Of a stretch of DNA of 64,000 nt, positions 39,501 through 48,600 are shown piece after piece. Position 1 is the stretch's first letter, and each line of letters starts with the position of its first letter. The position numbers and the translations under genes are program-made. Origin of the DNA: Rhabdornis inornatus (taxonomy: Eukaryota > Chordata > Aves > Passeriformes > Rhabdornithidae); contig VWZS01000496.1 in the NCBI GenBank assembly GCA_013397075.1, positions 2,054,249 to 2,118,248 on the forward strand, written 5' to 3'. The notes beneath the pieces are model-generated. The model was not told where the DNA came from. It saw only the letters and a program-made list of their open reading frames with translations, and made no database searches.

Positions 39501-40701
39501 GTGTATTACACACAAGTTGTGCATTGTAGAACGGCTATGGTTTACACACCAAGAAAAGCAAATCACCAGGGGTTTTTTTAGTAAACCTGGCTAATTTAGC
39601 TAGAATAAAAACAGTATTTTTGAGGAATAAGCTACATCACCTCAGCCTCCACCATTTACCCCCTTCAAAGCTGGCTTACTCATGTTAGAAACTCAAGCCC
39701 ATATTCACAGGTCTGTATATTAGTGCTACAACGAACAGATGCCCTTTCACACAGGGAGGTATTACAGATTTAGATAGAGACAGGTATTTAAAACAATAAA
39801 ATATTACTGTAACAACTCAGGTAACAAAGAATTATTAAGAAGCCTTCAGTCTTTCTAGCAAGAGCCAAGAATGGATGCCATAATGGAGATTCACCTTTTC
39901 TAAGTGTAGGCAACATTTAACCCTGCAAAGATGTACTTTCGGGCCCAAATGTTTTCCCTGTTGGGAATAGATGGGGAAACCTGAAGCCTACTTTTCCCTC
40001 TGCAGCCGTAAAACATTAGCTGTGTAAGGTTTTCAATTTCCCCTTCAGAAGCATGGAAACGATCCTATTTTTTTTTCTTCCTTAATTCAAAATGTCATTT
40101 TATTTTTAAATCGAAGTGATATTTTCTGTCAAAACACTGATCAAAAATAACTACTGAGCTTACAATGTCAGCATTTTTTTTTTTTTTACACCAGCAATCA
40201 CCCTGAAGAAGTAAGTTACATCCCCCTCCCCAGAAAAATTAGGGGGGGAAAAAAGTGGGTTTTGAACGAGCACCAGATCCAGTGGTTGTGCCTCGGAAAG
40301 TCACTTTTCCCGTAGTTTTTATTGAGTGCAGGAGCTCGCCCCGAGGCCGGACGCGGCTCCCGGGCAGCGCAGCTCCGGGCTGGCCCCGCCGAGGGCTCTG
40401 CGGGCACTGGGCCCGGGGAGCCGGGCAAGCTCCGGTGCCCCGAGCCCCGTCCCCACCGCCGGGCCCCTCTTACCTGCCACCGGGGAGGGCTTGCGCAGCA
40501 CCAGCCACCTGCTCTTCCACTGCAACGAGAGCAAAGGGACAGGGTTAGCCGGGGCCGGGCAGGGGAGAGCGGGCTCTCTCCCCGCCGGGCAGGGGGGGGC
40601 GGCGGTCGGGGACCCCCGCGGGCCGAAGGGGTGCCGGGAGCGGGGACCTTTTTTCCGTCTCTCAACTTGACGTGACCCTCCACCACCACGGAATCCGTCA
40701 T
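17629..40701 (-). CDS. DOK7: DOK7, docking protein 7 (complete, 7 coding exons)
   Basis: DOK7 is a cytoplasmic adaptor of skeletal muscle. It dimerises, binds the phosphorylated NPXY site of the receptor kinase MuSK and activates it, driving acetylcholine-receptor clustering at the neuromuscular synapse; human mutations cause congenital myasthenia. Seven exons (40648-40701, 40474-40519, 38137-38367, 34157-34357, 27604-27723, 20053-20160, 17629-18515) join in phase with GT/AG ends to 1647 nt, giving 548 residues against 504 in human. The PH domain covers about residues 4-105 and the PTB domain about 109-204. The PTB arginines fall at 158, 159 and 174, the same numbers as in human. Residues 235-244 (LQLEKRLSLL) fit a leucine-rich export signal. 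The Ser-rich tail has YQVP at Y401 and YDIP at Y411, equivalent to the human Crk-binding Y396 and Y406. It ends in CPVCGGLKVNT. No frameshift or lost motif was seen. Family assignment is very secure; the exact 3' end is less so. Confidence 0.97.
18516..20052 (-). other. DOK7 intron 6
   Basis: 1537 bp, AT-rich, with A-rich runs around 19219-19243. A 30-base stretch near 19965-19995 loosely resembles an old CR1 tail but is too short to call. No exon seen. Confidence 0.85.
20053..20160 (-). CDS. DOK7: DOK7 coding exon 6
   Basis: 108 bp encoding residues 218-253, the linker after the PTB domain. It includes the EALQLEKRLSLLSH stretch, which fits a leucine-rich nuclear export signal (L235, L237, L241, L243). 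The acceptor is ttaaag and the donor gtaaga. It was placed from sequence and phase; no long open frame marks it. Confidence 0.92.
24659..24765 (-). mobile_element. CR1 LINE fragment, minus strand
   Basis: The plus strand reads 'tcacagaataattcaggttg' followed by 'gaggggatctcaggag', the reverse complement of a CR1 3' end (the tail normally ends with an ATTCTATGA-like octamer). It continues about 80 bases with weaker similarity before fading. A short, diverged copy. The right boundary is approximate. Confidence 0.75.
26401..26435. repeat. TG/TA/CA alternating tract with 22-bp perfect palindrome
   Basis: An almost purely alternating purine-pyrimidine run. Bases 26409-26430 are a perfect 22-bp palindrome (tgtgtgtata on one side, tatacacaca on the other). 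Such runs can adopt Z-DNA or cruciform forms and are unstable in length. It lies in DOK7 intron 5 and has no coding role. Confidence 0.8.
27604..27723 (-). CDS. DOK7: DOK7 coding exon 5
   Basis: 120 bp encoding residues 178-217, the end of the PTB domain: WAGVFFLSCAEGEQISFLFD, then a segment ending in GPFGLRPVLP. The acceptor is ttgcag and the donor gttaat. This is one of the most conserved parts of the protein, nearly identical to the human exon. Confidence 0.95.
28008..28072 (-). mobile_element. CR1 LINE 3' tip, minus strand
   Basis: The plus strand reads 'atcatagaatggcttgagtt' then 'ggaagggaccttaaggatca' and 'tctagttccaatcccccctg', the well-known reverse complement of the avian CR1 3' end. 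It is better preserved than the other copies here, so it is probably younger, but it is cut to about 65 bp. Confidence 0.93.
32856..33150 (-). mobile_element. CR1 LINE 3' end fragment, minus strand
   Basis: About 295 bp that read as reverse-complemented CR1. It starts 'tttcacagaatcagaggctg', continues through 'ttcttaaacaccttcaggga' and 'cccaacctaaacctcctctg', and ends near 'gggagaagagacaaatctcc'. Moderately diverged. Ends are approximate. Confidence 0.9.
34157..34357 (-). CDS. DOK7: DOK7 coding exon 4
   Basis: 201 bp encoding residues 111-177, the core of the PTB domain. It contains VAPGTKLESGPATLH and WKLSDLRRYGAVPNGFIFEG. Arg158, Arg159 and Arg174, which in human DOK7 contact the MuSK phosphotyrosine and are needed for activation, are all present. 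The acceptor is taatag and the donor gtaagt. Confidence 0.96.
34358..38136 (-). other. DOK7 intron 3
   Basis: 3779 bp, AT-rich, with several A- or T-homopolymers, the longest being about 17 T at 36537-36553. Nothing recognisable beyond these. Confidence 0.85.
38137..38367 (-). CDS. DOK7: DOK7 coding exon 3
   Basis: 231 bp encoding residues 34-110, the rest of the PH domain. It includes DCLLMLVYKDKSER, LEDICGLDPG, and the C-terminal PH helix around MYAWDVRIRYSLGE. The acceptor is ttttag and the donor gtaacc. It leaves one base that joins exon 4 to make Val111. Confidence 0.96.
38368..40473 (-). other. DOK7 intron 2
   Basis: 2106 bp. The right 150 bp belong to the CpG island; the rest is AT-rich. 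A T run lies near 40169-40186. No exon seen. Confidence 0.85.
40474..40519 (-). CDS. DOK7: DOK7 coding exon 2
   Basis: A 46-bp exon encoding WKSRWLVLRKPSPVA plus the first base of Asp34. It continues the PH domain. The acceptor is ttgcag and the donor is gtaaga. Length and sequence match the human microexon closely. Confidence 0.95.
40648..40701 (-). CDS. DOK7: DOK7 coding exon 1
   Basis: Encodes residues 1-18 (MTDSVVVEGHVKLRDGKK), the first strand of the PH domain, and ends on a codon boundary at AAG|gt. This ATG was chosen because its frame alone gives the VEGxVKLRDGKK start typical of DOK7. Another ATG lies 10 nt upstream in a different frame. The donor is followed by 'cccc', so it is weak outside the GT. 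The following intron is only 128 bp and very GC-rich. Confidence 0.93.
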
Positions 40702-40923
40702 CTTCAGTCATGATTCCGGACAGCTGCGCCGGCTCGCTGCGCCCGCCCCGCGCTCCGGCCGCCCGAGGGGTCACTTCCAAAATAGCTTCGTGAGGGCCCC
40801 GCGAGGGCGGGCGGGCGGCCAGGCGGCACTGCCCGGCCCCCGACCTGCGCCGGGGAAAAGGGGGTCTGCGGACCGGCTCAATGATTCTTTGTTCACGTGT
40901 TTTACTTCTGGGTTGGGGATCTT

Positions 40924-40926
<3 letters not shown>

Positions 40927-40968
<42 letters not shown>

Positions 40969-40973
40969 TCCCT
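40927..40973. repeat. 47-base T homopolymer inside the CpG island
   Basis: An uninterrupted run of 47 T on the plus strand (A on the DOK7 sense strand), about 225 bp upstream of the DOK7 ATG, flanked by GC-rich sequence. Long dA:dT tracts exclude nucleosomes. It could also be the A-tail of a lost retroposed insert, or carry an assembly length error. Confidence 0.9.
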
Positions 40974-41170
40974 AGGGTTTCAGAGCACGAGGCGCGGGCC
41001 GGGGTACCCGGAGCGCTGCGGACCCGCTCCGGGCGCGACCCCCGCCGCGATCCGGCTCCGGACTTTGGCGCTGACCGCAGGGGCTGCCCCGCGCCCGGGC
41101 GGCCGCAAAGCCCGCAGTGGATTCACTGCGTGGAGCGGGGCCCGCCTCTGGCCGGCCAAAACGCCTCCTT

Positions 41171-42601
41171 CCCGCGCCTTCCTTATAATGCCCAATTTTC
41201 ACTTTTCAGAAGTATAATTACAGCTCTCCTTGGCTCCCAGAAGACACTGCCAACTACCCCAGATAAAAATACTCTTCTCACTTTTTTTTTTCTCTTTGCA
41301 ATGTAACTGTCACGAGATAACAACCCGCTTACACCAAACCCGAAACAGCTACAATTAATAGAATAAGATGTGTTAATGATGTCCTCAGATTTATTTCCAC
41401 CAGCAGTGGACTAATTAGAGTCCATTATTCCAAAAATACTCGTGCTGCATCTTATTTGATGGTAATTAGTTCTTCAGCTTTTTTTGAACAGCACTACAGC
41501 ACATTTTTCTTTCAGCAGCATAATAGAAGGGGGTTTTTAGATGTTTGCATTTATTCCTTTTAAATCAGTCAGTTTGCATGGAATAACATACAATTTAATA
41601 AAACCATCTTTTAAGTGCGTTTCATAATGAATTAGGGAAGTGTTTGTTCAACTGGCTTTGCATTCTAATTCAATTTCAATATAGCATTAAGAAAAATATC
41701 AGATAAAATTTCACTAGTACATTTTACTTTGGTTTTCATTTTAACCAAAGAAATAATCACTTAAAGGGGGTGAAAATAATGGAGACTTAGTTTCCGTGTG
41801 GAGATGCTGGAGTGCCCCATAGGAATGTGACTGATGTCAGGCTGTGAAAGGACAGGACATGTCACATAACCTGGACATCTCCTTGCCACCCCTACTCTGT
41901 GCTTGTAATGCAGTGCTAGTCACCTCACAGCTGATGCTCAAATGATTTTCATTTATTTCCACCAAGCCAAATGCAGTCACAGTGGATAAAAAGGCTGCTT
42001 TGAAAGCCACAAAATAATTTTAATGCATTCAAAGTATTCAAATTAATATCAGCTGGAGATCTGTCATTTAGACCTTTGAGGGCAGAAGACAGACCATTCA
42101 ACATATATTTTTAAAGTGTTATTGTTTGTACTGGTGTCTAGCATAGATTTGGAAAACAGGACAGCTAAAAAAACTCTACACAAATTGTGAGAAACACCAA
42201 TCTAACAGCTTTCCTATCAAACAGCCACCTTCTTTACTGCAAGAGAAGACCAAGAGAGTATATACAACATGAAACTGCAGGATGAAAACTGTGCACAGTG
42301 TGGATAGATATTAATTTCAAAGTGAAATTGAAGTCACCGTACAGATACAGACATTCAGAATGGCTTCATCTTTGAGTGGAAACCTGTTCCTGATGAATCC
42401 CTCCCAAAGAAGAGGAAATAGTTCCTTCCAGCTGATGCAGTACATGTCTCAGCAGCAGGTACAGTTAGTCTTGTACCTCACATGTCACATTCATTTTAGG
42501 GCATTAAGCAAGCCAGACTCATACTGCAAATGGCCAGGGAGGCAGAGCCACACAAAAATCTTCAGCTTGTTTTGAAATCAAGATCCCAGAAGGTGGATAT
42601 C
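41171..42601. other. Intergenic sequence between DOK7 promoter and LTR
   Basis: AT-rich, no gene recognised. Short open frames only. It may carry DOK7 regulatory elements, but none can be identified by eye. Confidence 0.5.
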
Positions 42602-42988
42602 TGTAGTCATGGAATGGGGTGTTAACCCTTTAGGTGCGGCGGAAATAAGATGCACAGCTACATGGTCATCTCTCATGACAGGAAAGAGAGAGACAAGTTT
42701 ATTCAGAAACACACTGGTTTTTATAACATGACTCGCAACTCCAAGAGCAGAAAAAGATGATTGGTTCAGAGAGAAGACACCCCATTCCCAGGGCCTGGTC
42801 AATCACACAACAGGTATTCTATCTTGTTATTAATTCCTCTCTATTTTGACCAAGTTATCATCCTGGGAGAGATTTTCCCTGGCCTTCAGCTGGACCAGCT
42901 TATCAGGCTGGGAACAGAGCTGAGAAGCTCCGGCCTGGAATATTTTTCAGGCTGTAATTTCTTGCTTTCTCAATATGTGTATCCCACA
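42602..42988 (-). mobile_element. Solo LTR of an endogenous retrovirus
   Basis: A 387-bp unit on the minus strand that begins TGTGGGATAC and ends ATGACTACA, the TG...CA ends of a retroviral LTR. A TATA motif (TTATAAAAA, 42718-42726) is followed about 15-20 bases downstream by a poly(A) signal (AATAAA, 42698-42703), the usual U3-R order. The flanks are 'gatatc' (42596-42601) and 'gatacc' (42989-42994), a 6-bp target duplication with one change. Six bases suggest a class II (ERVK-like/alpha-beta) element. No gag, pol or env sequence is next to it, so it is a solo LTR left by recombination. It points the same way as HGFAC and DOK7. Confidence 0.88.
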
Positions 42989-44574
42989 GATACCAGCTTT
43001 TCAAGCTAGTGTTTAGTACCTCAGAAAAACAAACTAAAGGCTTTTATCTTGGGACTCACAGTATCAATAGCTGAAAAACATATCCAGGTGCTTACATCTG
43101 CCTACTGGAAATGTCTATGACACTTGCATTAAACTGGGAGCACCACCACCTGAAATTGACCCTTACAGAGAGATTTTTGGATGCCTTCCAGCGCAGTGTT
43201 ATTTCATCTTTCTACCAGCTGTCAACCTGTAGAACAACCTACAGAGTAATCCAAAGAACTAACTGTAACTTTATACATAACAGACTAAATTCAAGAAACA
43301 GAGGGTAAATGTTTTTATTAGACAGTTTACATCATTTATCTAGATTAGCATTGTTGTATGTTTGTACTTACATAGATGCAGGTTTTGGTTATTTTTACTT
43401 TAAAAGTCTCTTTTTACTGCAGATAACATTCACTACTACTAAGAAACCCATGAGGACACTGCAAGTACTATAAAACAAAACACACATCTGAATATCTAGG
43501 CACCGCTTTAAAATTCTATTGCTTTAAAAAACAACTTTTTCTGAAAAACCTAAGAGAGTTCATAAATGTTCACTGCCAGGGAAGAAATACATTTCACATC
43601 AACACACATCTGACATGGCTAAAGGTTCCCTGTAATAGAAAAAAAAAAAAGAATTTTCCATTCTTTGTCAGACTTTTTCTGTTGAATCATTTTCTGCCTG
43701 TTTTTGCTAGTACAGCTGAGTCCACTGCCTCTAAACAGCTGTATATTGCAATAATTGCTTTGATTGTTCCCAAAATTCCACAGACCATGACAGTAAAGCC
43801 TATGGTTTATGATATCACCAAATCCCTAAGGAAAATGTCAAGCTGCACCCCAGCCATCCAGCTGAAAAATCTGTTACCAGAAACGTCCTTTCTGAATTAT
43901 CTAAATAGTTGAACAACTTGTTAGTACAAAACCTAAGACATCTTCAAAACACTGTCAAATTAAAGAAACGTTTAGGGATTTATCATCAAGGTGAAGTATT
44001 TCCATTGCTGTCCTCAGGGCAAGGAGCAGATCACAGTCTGCAGAAGGTCCTGGCTGTATCAACCTAAATCAGCTGCTCCAACTTCCAACATTTTTCAGCG
44101 AAAGACTTTGAGCTCGCAGGAGGTGTTGCGTTAACCTTGCTGGAAAACTGCACATCAGATTCAGCAGAGCTCTGAGGCACGTTCCTGATTTTACGTCAGT
44201 GGAACATAGAAATTTGTTTATATAAAAATATATTTACATGTTTGGTTGAAACAAAACCTAAACCTTCTGGTTTCTTTGCCCAGAACTGTTGTTGCAGTTA
44301 GCTGAGGAGCAGCTTTACCTGCATTGTTCTCTTGGTGTCTCTTGCCCTGAGCTTCAAGAGATCAATTCTCAGGGAGAGGGAATTTCATTTTTGATTCTCC
44401 TGTTTATTTTTTTTATTTCATCTGAGAATACAAGGACAATATTGTTGCAGGTTGGTTTGGGGGATGACAGCTCCACCAGAAACTGCAAAACACATCAAAT
44501 CAGTTTTTCTGTAATCCACCAAACAGACATAGAGTCGTAGATTTTTGTGCACTGTCTCAATATGTTTGGAATTT
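42989..44574. other. Intergenic sequence between LTR and HGFAC 3' end
   Basis: AT-rich, no gene or further repeat recognised. Confidence 0.5.
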
Positions 44575-44580
44575 TTTATT
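44575..44580 (-). terminator. Candidate HGFAC poly(A) signal
   Basis: Minus-strand AATAAA about 227 bp after the HGFAC stop. A second AATAAA at 44794-44799 lies only 8 nt after the stop codon and would give an unusually short 3' UTR. The choice cannot be made without transcript data. Confidence 0.4.
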
Positions 44581-44806
44581 AAGACAAATAAAGGCAGCCT
44601 TGTGTGTTGAGCAATCCACAGCCCTAGAATGCTAGATCAAGGCTGCTGGCATCAGATGGAGCAGGCCTGCTTTTGGTGACCTGGCTTGGAACTGCTAAGA
44701 ATTACCATAACAGTTTTCATACCAGCTTATAATAAAATACTGATGCCACTTTAATAAAACCAAAAGACTCCTGAACCCTGCTTCAAATGTTAGTTTATTT
44801 AACTGT

Positions 44807-44977
44807 TCAACTAGTTTTTCGGGGGGCTATTTTCTCATTAATCCACTTTACATAGTTTGTCACTCTTGTGTATACTCCAGGTTTGTTGACTCTGCCGCAG
44901 CCATCTCCCCAGCTGATAATTCCATAGAGGTAAGAGATGTCATCTTCCTCACAAGCCAGAGGTCCACCAGAATCTCC
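44807..44977 (-). CDS. HGFAC: HGFAC last coding exon, catalytic Ser
   Basis: 171 bp encoding GDSGGPLACEEDDISYLYGI, ISWGDGCGRVNKPGVYTRV and a short tail ending APRKTS, then TGA at 44807-44809. The catalytic serine is in the first codons. The acceptor is atgcag. The C-terminus is slightly shorter than in human. Confidence 0.96.
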   Translation of the reverse strand, partial: GDSGGPLACEEDDISYLYGIISWGDGCGRVNKPGVYTRVTNYVKWINEKIAPRKTS

Positions 44978-45577
44978 CTGCATCAAAAGTAAGCAAACGT
45001 TATCTAACTTGATAGAAAGCAGTCAAAAGATCAGTTTTGGAAAATCATAAAATAGGAATGTTTGCACATGAGATTTAAACTGGGGGGAAAAAAAAGGCAC
45101 TTTTAGTCACACTCAAATATAATGGTGGATTCTTTACCCATTAAACAAAAGTATCAAAGTATCAATTTTTTAAAAAAATATTAAATTTTTAGATTCAGAC
45201 ACCTACTGAAAAGCATGGTTGATTTAGATAATTTTCGATGGAAGTGAACAAGCCTTTGAGGCTTGGCACTGTCTTGTAATATCAGCACTGCATGGCGGGG
45301 TTACATGGGTGCATTTGGAGAGTTTCTCAATACAGCTTATTGCCACTTTCAGAGAATGTGAGAGTTTTCAAAGAAAGGTGTTCCATACAGCCACACTTTG
45401 TGACTGTGGGTTGCTGTAATTTTATGTGGCATATGGGGTTTTGCATGTGTTTAAATTTGCTACTATTTACCTTGTCATTAAACCATAAACCAAAAAGCAG
45501 CCCAAACTACACTACAGCAAGGGTTAATTTTGAACATTTCTACTTATTTTAAACCTTGAAAACATTCAGAACAGGGG

Positions 45578-45609
<32 letters not shown>

Positions 45610-48600
45610 GTTACTCTCAGATTGATTTTCTAGAGAAATTTAAATGTTAGAAATTTAAAATGTGACTTAGTAAATGGTACTGGCAAAAGCAGCAGTCCCT
45701 CTAGTTGTGACCAAGAAGAAATATACTTTTTCCTATCTCCAAAGAAAATTCCTTGAGAGCAAAATACATAGGAAAATTGTGTTGCCTTTATACTGAAGAT
45801 TTCTGTATTAAATGAGGGACATCAGATGAAGTCTTGCTTGTTTGTGTATTTTTCACAGTTAGTCTGATTGCAATTTTGGCATTAGTGCACTGATTAAATG
45901 AAAAAAAGTTTCCAAGAAAATCTTTTAAATATAATCAAGGAAAACACATTGTCTGTTTGAAGTTTATTGATCTTGGAATATTTTTATAACAGATGGTTTA
46001 CAGGTTAATATCCTAAGTGTACATTAAGAAAACCCAGAGGTCAGCTACATCTGTTGTTACATGGAGAGGTCCACGTTATTTCTCCTCAGACCCCACTACA
46101 AGTCTGACAATAGGGAAAAATTAATTATTGATTCACTAATAATGATTTTATGTCATGAGCACTGTTCTTCAGCAACATCTCTGACTAAATCACTGTTTCT
46201 CAGACTTTGTGATTCTCTCCAGAGCACTTGTCTTTGTGCAGCTCCTTTCTTCTTCCCTCCACTTTCTTTTCTCCTCCTCATTCCCAATTTCTGTTTTTCC
46301 AGGGCAGGGAGAGAGAATCAGCTGTGCTGCTATCTCCTGTATTTGCACTTCCTGGGAAATGCAAGGGGAGCTGGGCAGGCAGGGTGGTTTCAATCTCTCT
46401 GGCTCATGTCAACCCTTGCAGTCAGTCTCAGCCCTGGCCTGGAGCCACTGCTGGCTGCTGCCGTTTCACTCCTGGCACCTTTCTTTGGATATTTTTATGA
46501 CCTCTATGAGACTTTCAGCACACAGTATACATGTTGTTCTTTCCTCCACTTACACTGCCAGCTATTAGCTATGTGCTGCCTGTTCACGAATTTATGTTAA
46601 TAGAGCAAAACCCTCCTCCTTCAAAATGAACTGTAGATGAAATCTGAAGTTTTATGCAAGGAATAATCTGATTCTTCATTTTAAGAAGTCTCATCTATCA
46701 CCACAACAATTCTGCATCCTTATTCAGAGCCGAGGTGTGACATAACTGAAAGTAGTGAGAGCATGAGGTCATTCCATGAAAGACTGAGGTTACATAACAG
46801 TTTCCAGTTGACTGACATTCTACACCATTCAGTGACATCCACTATAGAAACCTCAGCTCCCTCCTCCAAGCCTCACCACTGCTCCTCACCTCCTACCCAG
46901 GTGTCCTTATTTTCCCTCAGGCAAGAGGCAGCAGTTCTGGGATTTGTCCCCACACAGGTTCATGCTGGTTTTCCCGCCAGCACAACCCTGCCAGCTGGGC
47001 AGAAATCCATTGCCACCAACTGCAGCTAGAGCAACACACCCTCCAGTGCACAGCCACTGCATTATGTGAAGGTAGGAGGAATATAATACCCTGGAGCCCT
47101 TCTGTAGAGCTTAATTGACATTAAACATGATAAAAAATGAAGATGGAAGAAGTCACATAAGGTTCTTTACTTTAGGAACATTTCTTTTCTTTAGGAACAC
47201 TATAAAATCAAATGTATGAATTTTAACACTGCAACATTTCTGACCAAAATACATTTCCATCACCTGCCTAGAGGACACCCACCATTACCTGACAAGCATC
47301 AGATTTGCTATCAAAGTAGCCAGCACAGAACATATTTTCTGTGATTTCTGTTCCATAAATTTCAGGACTTCTGCACTTCTCCTCTGGAATAAGTGGAACC
47401 AGTGTTTCTTGCAGGACATCTGAATAACCAGATAAATCTTTAAAAAATTCCCAGAGAGGAAAAGTAAGTCATTTTTATAGAATGTCAAGGGCATAACAGG
47501 AAAACACAAGGCACAATACAACATATTTAACACATAAAAAAACACATTTAACACCTCTCAGTAATATTCATGTTATGGATATCTTTTAAATAAAATAATT
47601 TTTATAGTGATCACTTTCTGATCCTCCAGTCAGACTCCCTAAAATAACAATACTGCAATGTCCAGCCATTAATCCACTTTGCCTTCTCTCATTTTCTAGA
47701 GACTCAGAAACAGTACCCCAGCACTTCTGTCTTCACCTCTTTCCAGATGTGATGATAAATCATCCATTTTTCAAAGGCTGCATTACTTCTTTTTGTCTTT
47801 AGAGTACACATTTAGACTGGGATATTTGCTCATACTATATCTGTCACCAAAATGTGGCAGCCAGCTCCTCAATCCTTCTCATCTACCTACATAGGTCTTT
47901 GCTATCTCAACATTGAAGCAGCCTGGTCCAATCTCATAATCCTGAAATTCCTCCTCAGAAAGGATTAGGTGTAAGCATTTCTTAGCCCAAAGTCTGTCTG
48001 GCCTTCTGCTATCGACATTTTCAAAGTTTCTTGATGGTGAAGTTAAAAGTCTCTACCTGGAGAAATCAGGAGAAGGATTAACTTTACTAAAATTCCAGGT
48101 GTTGGCACTCCAACAAGCTACTTTCTCCCTTGCCAGTCCACTGAGATCTAGCTAGCTCGTTCCATCCTGAAATTGGTGCAAACATTTGGTCAAGAGAACC
48201 ACACTCCAAATTCCAAGGCCGATAAAGGAAGTCCAGGATGACTATTTCAGGTGTGAAAGTTGTAAACTCCAAAGGTAGATAAAAAGAATCCCACCAGAAG
48301 TCCCTTGCAAAACATTTTACCAAACTCTCAGTTGTAGGATGTATACCTGAGCGTTATGTTTTTGTTATCATCATTTTTTTTCTACAGACATCAGCTCTCA
48401 TTTTACTCACTCTCATGCTTGTGTCCCCATCCAGAAATCTGACATTTCAACTGGTCAGAGAAAGCAGTGTTACTTTCGGGCAGGCAGATGGGCTGAACAA
48501 ACTGGGACTTGACAGCACAACGTTGGCCATTCTTCTTCAGCTTAATCAAAGCTGCAGAACAGAAAATACAGGAGAAAGAAAGTGACTGTTCCCTTTCTTT

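Larger units (their letters stand above)
38337..40711 (-). other. Possible upstream ORF overlapping the DOK7 start
   Basis: An ATG at 40709-40711 lies 10 nt upstream of the DOK7 ATG in another frame. Read through the spliced exons 1-3 it stays open for 46 codons and stops at 38337-38339, inside DOK7. It would begin MTEDDGFRGGGGSRQVE. If the transcript starts upstream of 40711, ribosomes meet this ATG first. Both ATGs have A at -3 and A at +4, so neither context clearly wins. This is not a known protein; a role as a translational brake is inference. Confidence 0.35.
40330..41170. promoter_or_regulatory. CpG island and DOK7 promoter region
   Basis: Base composition switches abruptly from AT-rich flanks to GC-rich sequence full of CpG, spanning DOK7 exons 1 and 2, intron 1 and about 450 bp upstream. 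A CAGCTG E-box lies at 40721-40726, close to the start codon, and a CACGTG E-box at 40894-40899. Myogenic bHLH factors bind CAGCTG boxes, which would suit a muscle gene, but binding here is inference. No clear TATA box was seen near the expected start. Intron 1 has long G runs that could form G-quadruplexes. Confidence 0.85.

Noticed and set aside
40255..40780. Several overlapping open frames over the CpG island
   Set aside because: GC-rich sequence has few stops. Only the frame giving MTDSVVVEGHVKLRDGKK fits DOK7; the rest are shadows.
46061..46600. 179-codon open frame inside an HGFAC intron, opposite strand
   Set aside because: The longest unexplained frame after the DOK7 last exon, but it is rich in Leu, Ser, Phe and Cys from pyrimidine-rich sequence, has no known motif, and is overlapped by other long frames, which suggests composition rather than coding.
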